DNA from: Flammeovirgaceae bacterium
Lineage (GTDB): Bacteria; Bacteroidota; Bacteroidia; Cytophagales; Cyclobacteriaceae
Direction of reading: 5' to 3'
Length of the DNA stretch: 64,000 nucleotides
NCBI GenBank assembly: GCA_016709845.1
Contig: JADJMA010000019.1
Coordinates: forward strand, 32,419-96,418
The notes under the pieces are model-generated. The model saw only the letters and a program-made list of their open reading frames with translations, was not told the DNA's origin and made no database searches. Shown here one piece after another: positions 1 through 6,754 of the stretch. Numbering within the stretch: position 1 is the stretch's first letter; each line of letters begins with the position of its first letter. The position numbers were made by a program, and so were the translations under genes.

Positions 1-492
1 CCAGGTCAAGTCTCCAATGAAATTGTTCATGAGGTGGATTTGTTTGCTACGATTGCCGCAGCGGTGGGTGCTCCGAATATTATACCGACAGACCGCGCGA
101 TGGATGGTGTTAATCAACTTGCCTTTCTACAAGGACTGGAGAATCGATCCAATCGGGAAAGTGCCATCTATATGAATGGCAATGGTCAAATCATGGCGGT
201 GAAATGGAACGACTGGAAGTTGTGGTATTATTTTAAAACAGAAATGCCCGATCCAGATCCGGACAATCTGGTAAGACTGTTTAACCTTCGTGCCGATCCT
301 ACAGAAGATACGGATGTGAAAGACTTCTATCCCTGGGTAATCAGTATGATCGATGGAATAGCCAATGGTTATGAGAATTCCCTGATGCAGTTTCCGCGTG
401 TTCCTGCCAATCAAAATGATCCTTATATTCCGTCATCAGTGGGTGCCGCAAAGCGTGTTGAAGTTTATTCCCGAACGGATCGTGCACCCTAA
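1..492 (+). CDS. sulfatase-family protein, C-terminal part (5' end outside window)
   Basis: The frame is open from the first base, so the gene begins upstream of the window. The visible 163 residues carry the usual tail of an arylsulfatase/alkaline-phosphatase-superfamily sulfatase: a segment reading VHEVDLFATIAAAVG, then a stretch giving the name of the target molecule, then the WKLWYYF and LFNLRADPTEDTDV blocks (the L.NL..DP.E pattern). Such enzymes hydrolyse sulfate esters, usually in the periplasm; the catalytic Cys/Ser motif would lie upstream and cannot be checked. The stop at 490-492 follows a CCC run. Adding one C there opens the frame straight into the next entry, so this is probably not the true end. 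The sulfatase call is good; the substrate is unknown. Confidence 0.75.
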   Translation, partial: PGQVSNEIVHEVDLFATIAAAVGAPNIIPTDRAMDGVNQLAFLQGLENRSNRESAIYMNGNGQIMAVKWNDWKLWYYFKTEMPDPDPDNLVRLFNLRADPTEDTDVKDFYPWVISMIDGIANGYENSLMQFPRVPANQNDPYIPSSVGAAKRVEVYSRTDRAP

Positions 493-1007
493 CAGAAAGA
501 ACAATTGCCTTACCGAATCCGGATTTTTCTGGCTCTTGGTCAACAGCCGTGTTGGAAACAAGAAATCCGTTAGTCATCGCCAATCAAACACCCGCACCAA
601 CCTTGGGTAGTGGTTGGGGCGATAAGATTTCTATTGTTCATAAACCTGAGCTGATGATAGTTGAGCGGGTGATATTTACACCGCGGGAATTGCAATCGCT
701 CATACACTATCGCTATGCGCTGGATGGTAAGGAAACAGAAAATGTTGTGAATACCGGAATGTCCGACAAAGCACAGCTCTCTACTTGTCATTGGGAGGAG
801 AACCGATTAGTGATCACTACTTTCTTTCCTTATCAGGAACCCAAGAGTGGTCAATGGCTCAAGTACAAGGTTGTGCAAATGCTTTGGTTAAGTGCAACTG
901 CTCAGCCACCTTTTGAGCCCGTTTTAATAGTGGAGACCAATCGCGAAGCCGCGCAAGGTGGTCTGCCCTCAATAACGCGCACAACGTACACGCGCGGGTA
1001 TCGATAA
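489..1007 (+). CDS. likely frameshifted C-terminal extension of the sulfatase (DFSGSW-type domain)
   Basis: This frame is open from about 462 and becomes protein-like at LTERTIALPNPDFSGSW, running to the TAA at 1005-1007. There is no convincing start codon at its beginning. It joins smoothly to the preceding sulfatase frame if one C is added to the CCC run at 487-489. The roughly 165 residues begin with a DFSGSW motif followed by alternating polar and hydrophobic segments, which resembles a lipocalin-like beta-barrel module often found in exported Bacteroidota proteins; this is inference. Alternatives are a separate secreted protein that has lost its signal peptide, or a translated remnant. 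I am fairly sure it codes for protein and unsure of the function. Confidence 0.5.
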   Translation, partial: LTERTIALPNPDFSGSWSTAVLETRNPLVIANQTPAPTLGSGWGDKISIVHKPELMIVERVIFTPRELQSLIHYRYALDGKETENVVNTGMSDKAQLSTCHWEENRLVITTFFPYQEPKSGQWLKYKVVQMLWLSATAQPPFEPVLIVETNREAAQGGLPSITRTTYTRGYR

Positions 1008-1113
1008 AATTTTTTTGAGGATTGAGATTAGCGATCAACAATAGCAAAGGAGTAAAAAATCAATAAGTCTAGTCAGTCAGTACGAAAATGTATTTCAACA
1101 ATAAATAAATACT

Positions 1114-1703
1114 ATGAACCCAAAAGTTGATTTCTATTTTAATAAAGGTAAATGGCAGGAAGAATTAGAGCAATTGCGACAAATTATTCTTGATTCAAAA
1201 ACTGTTGGCTATGAGTTAACGGAAGAATTGAAGTGGGGCGTTCCTTGTTATGCGTACAATAAAAGTAATATTCTTTTAATGCATGTTTTTAAAGAATATT
1301 GCGCACTTCTGTTTTTTAAAGGGGCTTTGTTAAAAGATGCAAAAGGTATTCTCGTTCAACAAACGGCCAATGTGCAGGCTGCCCGCCAGATTCGATTCAC
1401 CGAGGTAGGAGAAATTGTAAAATTGAAAGCAACGTTGAAAGCCTATATTAAAGAAGCCGTTGAAATAGAAAGGCGGGATTGAAAGTAGAGTTAAAAGAGA
1501 CTTCGCAATTCACTATGCCAAAGGAATTTAAAATGAAATTGGATGAAGACCCTTTGCTGAAAAAAGCGTTTCACGCATTAACACCCGGGCGTCAGCGCGG
1601 ATACCTGCTTCATTTCTCTCAAGCCAAGCAATCTCAAACGCGCGAGTCACGCATTGAAAAATGTACGCCTCAAATTTTAAAAGGAAAGGGATTAAACGAT
1701 TAA
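1114..1703 (+). CDS. YdeI/OmpD-associated family protein (DUF1801 + OmdA domains), one frameshift
   Basis: Two overlapping frames (1114-1482 and 1479-1703) encode the two halves of one known family. The first 122 residues match the DUF1801 (YdhG-like) fold, with LKWGVPCY, and CALLFFKGALLKD. The second half starts LKVELKETSQFTMPKEF and contains the OmdA tail TPGRQRGYLLHFSQAKQSQTR with the arginine-rich end. Restoring one A in the AAA run near 1470 gives the continuous junction EIEKAGLKVEL, which is how intact members read. The restored length, about 196 residues, is normal for the family. The role is unknown; members are cytoplasmic, with proposed stress roles. The start ATG at 1114 follows an A-rich leader. 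Confidence 0.85.
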
Positions 1704-1721
1704 TAGTTTTACCCTTATTAG

Positions 1722-1729
1722 TAAATTTG
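1722..1729 (+). promoter_or_regulatory. candidate Bacteroidota -7 promoter element (TAAATTTG)
   Basis: This is an exact match to the Bacteroidota sigma-A -7 consensus TAnnTTTG, 42 bases before the start codon of the DUF4345 gene at 1771. No clear -33 TTG was found at the preferred spacing. Confidence 0.4.
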
Positions 1730-1770
1730 TGGGAGCATCAATTTTATAATTGACTTACAATTAAGGAACT

Positions 1771-2167
1771 ATGGAACTAATACTACAAATTTTGTTAGGC
1801 ATGGTTTCGTTAATCTGTCTGGCTGGTGGAACCAATTTATTGCTGAAGGGTGCGAGTTCATTTTACCGGAGAGCACTCCACCTCAACCTGTTTTAGATAA
1901 TCTATTTAGATTTCTGAGTGGTATTTATTTCAGCTTGGGATTTCTATTGGCCTGGGCTACTTATAACCTTCATCAAATTAATGAATTGGTTTATTTGATT
2001 GGTTTGGTTGTTATGTGTGTTCAGGCTTAGGCAGACTTTACTCGCGAATGAAAGTGGGTTCGGCAGGAAAATATTTTGACTTCATTATGATATTTGAAAT
2101 TGTTTTAGGAATCAGCATGATTGTGCTGGAATATTTGAGAACTATGAGTACCCTCCGGTTAGAGTAG
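1771..2167 (+). CDS. DUF4345 family membrane protein, broken by two frameshifts
   Basis: Translation from the ATG at 1771 gives MELILQILLGMVSLICLAGG and continues through two single-base breaks, near 1862 and near 2026. The pieces then read FLPESTPPQPVLDNLFRFLSG, IYFSLGFLLAWATYNL, GLGRLYSRMKVGSAGKYF and FDFIMIFEIVLGISMIVLEY, ending at 2167. This is the layout of DUF4345 proteins: about 130 residues with four transmembrane helices, an FRFLSGIY motif between helices 1 and 2, and a GL.RL.S motif before helix 4. The function is unknown. It sits alone behind its own candidate promoter. The breaks look like sequencing indels (TTT and a GTTCAGGC site), though true decay cannot be excluded. Confidence 0.7.
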
Positions 2168-2190
2168 GATTTCCAAATACTAATTTTGAT

Positions 2191-2337
2191 ATCAGATTTT
2201 CCAACCTGACATTTTACTTATTACTTATTACTTATTGCTTGTTCAAAAGGTCTACTTTAATAAGTAGGCAAGGCTTCAAAATAGTTTGTCAAATGTTTTA
2301 TTTTAGATTGGGCCTCATCAGGTTGGAAGTGTCTGAT
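2191..2337. repeat. 147-bp element bounded by imperfect terminal inverted repeats (MITE-like)
   Basis: The left end ATCAGATTTTCCAACCTGA (2191-2209) and the reverse complement of the right end (2318-2337), ATCAGACACTTCCAACCTGA, align along their whole length with few differences; the inner 11 bases are a perfect inverted pair. The interior is AT-rich and contains a short tandem TTACTTA motif (about 2214-2235). No gene lies in 2168-2452. No second copy was found in this window, so mobility is a guess; a long-stem RNA structure between DUF4345 and the leftward SET gene is the alternative. Confidence 0.4.
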
Positions 2338-2452
2338 GACAAGGAAAAGTTACGACAGGTTGACTGATATGTAATACTTGACTCGCCTTGGTAAAATTAA
2401 GTTGACAGGTTCCTTCCAGGAATACGTTGAGCTTGAAAGAAACCATGATGCT

Positions 2453-2901
2453 TTATGAAGAAGGGAAATTTCTTTTAGAAGATCCGGTTTCAAATTTTTG
2501 TTTGATTTTTTTAATGAGCGTCCAATACTCGCGACCATAGCCAACTAGAATTTCTTCATCGGCTTGTATAGTTCTTGTAGCTTCAATGTAGCAGCGCTTG
2601 CCTTCACTGACATATTCGGCATTATTGCGCAGCCCTGTTATTTTGGAAAGTCCGTGTGCATCATTCGCATATCTGCCTAATGTTTTAATGGCAGGCAGTG
2701 CATTGATTACCGTATTGCGGGTGATGTACATGAGATAGCCATTATAACCATCCTGCTCTTTTACCTCGCGCCAGGGTTGAATGCGACCTTTGTATTCAAC
2801 CAGGCGCGTACCTTTTTAATAGGTACTTTCGTGAAAAGTCCTTTGCCCGCTTTAGGTAGTTGTGATCTCTTTACGACAAGATGCTTTTCCAGCAACGGCA
2901 T
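2453..2901 (-). CDS. SET-domain protein (putative protein-lysine methyltransferase), one frameshift
   Basis: Read on the minus strand from the ATG at 2901: MPLLEKHLVVKRSQLPKAGK, then GLFTKVPIKKGTRLVEYKG, then IQPWREVKEQDGYNGYLMY, joining at 2731 to a frame that runs to 2453. The total is about 149 residues. The SET hallmarks are in order: the G.GLF entry motif, the Y.G motif, GRYANDAHG in place of the usual NH.C.PN, NAEY, and the final I.ADEEILVGYGREYW, where the Tyr completes the SAM/lysine pocket. One base (a G in GGT at about 2815) must be restored. Stand-alone bacterial SET proteins of this size occur in Bacteroidota; substrates are mostly unknown. It starts 3 bases after the end of the PiT transporter gene, so the two are probably co-transcribed. 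Confidence 0.75.
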
Positions 2902-2904
2902 GCA

Positions 2905-5102
2905 TTACGCGTTTGCTACTGGTGAGCTTGAGTTTTCATCATACACCGCGTGAAGTTCACCCAGTTCGGTAACGATATCGCGCAACTCAAGCAGCAGGCG
3001 TGTTTGAAGTAAGCCCATGCGATTACCAATATCATCATGCTGAATATCGATCACGAGGTCGTCCAATGATTTATTCAAAAGTTTAATAAGCAATTTTGCT
3101 CTTCCAATATGGCAATAGACCTGCCTCGTCCGGAGTCAATATGTTCTGCAATACGGTTTGCGTAATCGCCCAGCTTTCGTTCCAACGTGGCTGTTAATTC
3201 TGCATATTTCTTTTTTGGTGGTGAGTGATGATTCTCTACGTGAATCATAATCAAATCGTTAATTAGTTGCGTGCTTTGAAAAAGATCTTGCATCAAATCG
3301 AAAACTAAAATATACAGCCGTCCGGTTGCCAGATTTCCCTTTTCAATTTTTCGCACAAGCTTAATAATCTTTGAATCGAATTTTTCGGTTTGAACTTTTA
3401 GTTTTTCAAGTTCATCTTTCGATCTCCGCAAGATTCCCTGATCTTCATTTAACAATGCGCGTAAACTTTGAATAACAACCTCTCGGATTGTCTTCAACGT
3501 TTTTGCAGTATTTTTTTTGCTTTCGCTGATTGCCTGCGGTATGCTTAACTGTTTAACTTCTAACAATTGATTATCCGCTTTTTCAACTTTCGATTTTTTA
3601 CTAAAGACTACATGACTTCGTATTAATAAAAATCCTGCCAGCACAGTGAGTACTAAGGGCCCGATCGGATCGGTTTTATACATGATAAAGGCCAACAGCC
3701 CACTGGCAAGCAAGGCCACGATGGCTGTAATTAACCAACCCGCAATAACATTAATAACCCCGGCAACCCTATACACAGCGCTTTCTCTTCCCCACGCCTG
3801 ATCGGCAAAGGAAGAACCCATGGCTACCAGCAAGGTTACAAAGGTTGTACTGAGTGGAAGTTTCTGTGAAGTTCCGTAGGCAATCAGAATACTGGCTACT
3901 ACCATGTTGATACTCGCACGGATTAAGTCGAAAGAAGCCTGTTCGGCAACTGCGCTGTCTACGGTATCTTTTTCAAATCGAATGGAAAGATTTTTGGCCC
4001 AACGTTCAGGTATTAATTTTTCAAACTGTCGTCCTACCCACATGCCACTACCCACTAAGGCTCTGGAAATGATATTGGGTTTAAATCGTTCATCGCCACC
4101 TTCATCTTGCCGACCGAGTGATACTTCGGTCTCACTAACTTTCCTGCTCTTGGAGTTTGTCCAAATAGTAGCTACCATAATGGCGCCACCGGTAAACAGA
4201 ATCCACGAAGGCGTAACGAGCTTTTCATTTAAAATTTCCATCGTAAAATCAGAAGCCGGAACGCCCGATGCAATCCATGCCTGAAACGAGACTAATCCGG
4301 CTAAGGATACACCCATAAAGTTTACGAGGTCGTTTCCCGCAAAGGCCATGGCTAATGAAAATGTACCTAACAAAACAACAATTTTTAGTGGATTGATTTT
4401 TTTCCACCACATCATAATCTGAATAACGATAGACCAAAACACTACGGAGACAACCAGGATAAGCCAGGTGTTATCACTAATCACTTTGATGAGCAAGAAA
4501 TAAATAATGGCGGCAATAGCAACCCCACTAAATATCGCGCCATATTTTCTTAATGTCTTCTTAAGTTTAAAGGTAAAAATGATGCGGGCAATGTGTTTGC
4601 ACAATCGAGCCCACAATAAAAGAGAGAAACACCGAGAGGAAAATACCTCGATGATGGTGATGGCACTGGAATAATTTACAATCGAACTCCAGGTTTCAAA
4701 CCCTCACCGCGATCAAATGAAATAAGCAGTCCGGTTATTAACGCAGCACCTAATAATTCAAATATTAAGGAAACGGTGGTTGATGTGGGTAAGCCCAGGG
4801 AGTTGAAAAATCTAGCAGGATAATATCAGTAAGCATCACCGCTAAAAACACGATGATTACTTTATCGAATGTGAAAAGGTTGGATTGAAAATTCCATTTC
4901 GCGCAATCTCCATCATGCCATTTGAAAAAAGCGAACCCGCTAAAATTCCAAGACTGGCCACAATCAGGATAACCCGAAAAGAGGCGACCTTTGATCCAAT
5001 GGCAGAGTTCAGAAAGTTTACAGCATCATTGCTAACCCCCACGATAAGGTCAACAACGGCCAGAGACATAAGAATAACTACAAAAACAAGATAAAAGTCC
5101 AT
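2905..5102 (-). CDS. PiT-family inorganic phosphate transporter with PhoU-like cytoplasmic region, multiple frameshifts
   Basis: The minus-strand fragments at 5102-4857, about 4857-4620, 4616-3075 and 3093-2905 join into one protein of about 730 residues. The N-terminal signature is GVSNDAVNFLNSAIGSKVA, followed by GLPTSTTVSLIFELLGAA (typical of PiT membrane half 1) and AFAGNDLVNFMGVSLAGL (half 2), then several more helices. The last 200 residues (NTAKTLKTIREVVIQSLRAL onward, ending DENSSSPVANA) are helical and PhoU-like, as in long Bacteroidota PiT proteins. It imports phosphate with a cation across the inner membrane. Breaks lie near 4810, 4690-4640 and 3088, the last two in short homopolymers. 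The SET gene follows after 3 bases. Confidence 0.85.
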
Positions 5103-5198
5103 AAAAGGGCCAGTCGGTTCGGGTAAAGAAGACCTAAAAATAGAGAATGAAAACTAGTCTTTTAAGGAAAGAATTATCTTTATACTTTAAAAATTATA

Positions 5199-5585
5199 AT
5201 GAAAGATTTCAAAAAATACTTTATTATCCCCGCGCCACCCGATCAGGTGCATCTCGCGCTAACTACGGAAGCAACCATTCAACTCTGGAGTGGCGATGGC
5301 TGAAATGAAGCCTGAGCCCGGAACTGAATTTTCCTTATGGGATGGAAGCATTTTAGGCAAAAATTCGAGTTCGAAAAAGGATAAAAAGTTGTGCAACAAT
5401 GGTTTTTGGGGAGCAGGAAGCGGACTCCATTGTAACCATAAAACTACATCCGCATGATGTTGGAACTTCTGTAGAACTTAGGCACACCAATATTCCCGAT
5501 GAGGATTTTGACGATATTGTGGAAGGCTGGACGGAAGCCTACTGGTTCGCTTCAGGATTTTTATGAAGGTGAGCCCGGTGCGTGA
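5199..5585 (+). CDS. SRPBCC/AHSA1-type protein, several frameshifts
   Basis: From the ATG at 5199 the sequence reads MKDFKKYFIIPAPPDQVHLA, then, after breaks near 5300, 5370 and 5550, AEMKPEPGTEFSLWDGSILG, KLHPHDVGTSVELRHTNIPD and VEGWTEAYW, ending LQDFYEGEPGA at 5585. This is the order of an Hsp90-ATPase-activator-homologue (AHSA1) START-like fold: an N-terminal strand with the PA.P..V motif, FSLWDG, and a C-terminal helix carrying GW...YW..L..F. These proteins bind hydrophobic ligands; the specific role is unknown. No single frame covers it. Its end overlaps the convergent MaoC gene by 25 bases. Confidence 0.65.
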
Positions 5586-6043
5586 AAGTGATATAAAAAA
5601 ACAAGCAAGCCATTGAATGCCGGCTTGGGATTATCTTTTATTTCTAAGGAAACATCTACTTCAAACTTAGTAATGCCACGCAGGTTGGCGATGGAATGAA
5701 GTTTTGCGCGCAAGCGTACTTCACTATTAACAAGCACGGGTTGATTGAATTTAAATTTTTCAATGCCGTAGTTGATCATCATTTTAATGTTCCTGAATTC
5801 GGCAATCTGATCCCATAAATGGGGCACCAGCGATAGCGTAAGATAGCCGTGGGCAATCGTGCTTTTAAATTGTGTTTCGGCAGCGGCCCGCTTAGGATCG
5901 GTATGAATCCATTGATGATCCAGTGTGGCATCGGCAAATAAATTAATCTGATCCTGGGTGATGGTCAGGTACTCGGAAACCCCAAGTTCCTTCCCTCTAT
6001 AGGTCTCGAATTCTTCAAAACTACTGATGAGTAAAGCAGGCAT
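5561..6043 (-). CDS. MaoC-like (R)-specific enoyl-CoA hydratase/dehydratase
   Basis: This 160-residue protein is a single hot-dog domain of the MaoC/NodN type. It contains the hydratase-2 pattern ADATLDHQWIHTDPKRA, in which Asp and His are the catalytic pair seen in (R)-hydratases, then the conserved STIAHGYLTLSLVPHL and INYGIEKFKFNQPV. The family hydrates trans-2-enoyl-CoA to (R)-3-hydroxyacyl-CoA or acts on similar thioesters. Length and motifs are normal except for the last 20 residues, which are less typical and run into the SRPBCC gene; a small frameshift near 5620 is possible. It is divergent from the hypothetical gene at 6197. Confidence 0.85.
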   Translation of the reverse strand: MPALLISSFEEFETYRGKELGVSEYLTITQDQINLFADATLDHQWIHTDPKRAAAETQFKSTIAHGYLTLSLVPHLWDQIAEFRNIKMMINYGIEKFKFNQPVLVNSEVRLRAKLHSIANLRGITKFEVDVSLEIKDNPKPAFNGLLVFLYHFHAPGSPS

Positions 6044-6152
6044 GTGTACGTATTTTTTTCTTAGCGATGCCGAATATAGTAAAATTCAGTTATCATCAAT
6101 AGTTTGATTTTTTGATGTGCCAATAAAGTGATGATCGGAGCAAATACATTCT

Positions 6153-6160
6153 TAAATTTG
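6153..6160 (+). promoter_or_regulatory. candidate -7 promoter element (TAAATTTG)
   Basis: Exact TAnnTTTG match, 37 bases before the ATG at 6197. It implies a leader of about 30 bases for the hypothetical gene. The -33 box is not obvious. Confidence 0.4.
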
Positions 6161-6196
6161 AGGGTTAATGCCGCCACAGTAGAGTAGGAAGCGAGT

Positions 6197-6617
6197 ATGC
6201 ATTCGATTAAACTTCATTCAACCACAAAGGAACCGGTGCCGTTGGTAAAACCCGCGGTTGAACCGGATGTGCTGCTGTCAATCGATCCTAAGGTGCTGGA
6301 AGATGCGCACGTATATGTGCATTGTTATTTTAAAAACGAAATCAATGAAATGCTTATTCGGGTGTGGCGCACAACCTATCTGATCGATAGCGCTTCGGGG
6401 TGCGGAGTGAACTTATTCACGCAGAAAATATTTCGTATGCTCCGCAGTGGACGATTATTCCCGCAAGAAAACGCATTCCTTTTACTGATCTTTACGGCTT
6501 TGCCAAAAAGATTGTACCGTGTTTGATCTTCACGAGGATATTCCCCAAGCCGGAGGGTTTTTTATTTCGGCTATTAAGCGCAATGCCTTGGATGTTTATC
6601 ATGTCGATATTTTATAA
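6197..6617 (+). CDS. conserved hypothetical protein, about 138 aa, frameshifted
   Basis: The N-terminal frame (6197 onward) reads through KVLEDAHVYVHCYFKNEINE and MLIRVWRTTYLIDSASG. A shift near 6400 leads to RSELIHAENISYAPQWTIIP, then RKRIPFTDLYGFAKKI, and a last shift near 6520 gives CFDLHEDIPQAGGFFISAIK and RNALDVYHVDIL with a stop at 6617. The pieces form one compact soluble alpha/beta protein with no signal peptide or membrane segment. The pattern WR.TYL.D, HAENIS.AP.W..IP, F.L.EDIPQ.GGF, D.YH is one I associate with an uncharacterised Bacteroidota family; the function is unknown. An intergenic repeat follows directly. Confidence 0.55.
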
Positions 6618-6631
6618 TTATCTTAAACGTA

Positions 6632-6719
6632 TGTCAGCCTGAGCTTGTCGAAGGCCCAATACGGTTTCGATAAACCCGATAGCTATCGGGTCAACCTGGC
6701 AGAGACTATATTTTTAAGA
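6632..6719. repeat. intergenic palindromic repeat, copy 1
   Basis: The sequence begins TGTCAGCCTGAGCTTGTCGA, includes GGTTTCGATAA and the perfect 16-bp palindrome CCCGATAGCTATCGGG (6675-6690), and fades after TTTTTAAGAC. A second copy at 50447-50582 shares the beginning, the GGTTTCGA core, CCCGATAG and the T-rich end. It lies between a stop at 6617 and the hrpB start at 6755, so it is transcribed but not translated here. Confidence 0.75.
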
Positions 6720-6754
6720 CAGCCATTCTTCAAATTCAACACTATCTTGCGCCA

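Noticed and set aside
127..414. Opposite-strand open frames over the sulfatase, HrpB, hutH and other genes (such as 7114-7314 and 40029-40475)
   Set aside because: They are shadows of conserved coding sequence on the other strand, without recognisable motifs or starts.
2350..2544. Leftward open frame of 64 codons near the SET gene
   Set aside because: It overlaps the end of the SET gene in another frame and has no features of a real protein.
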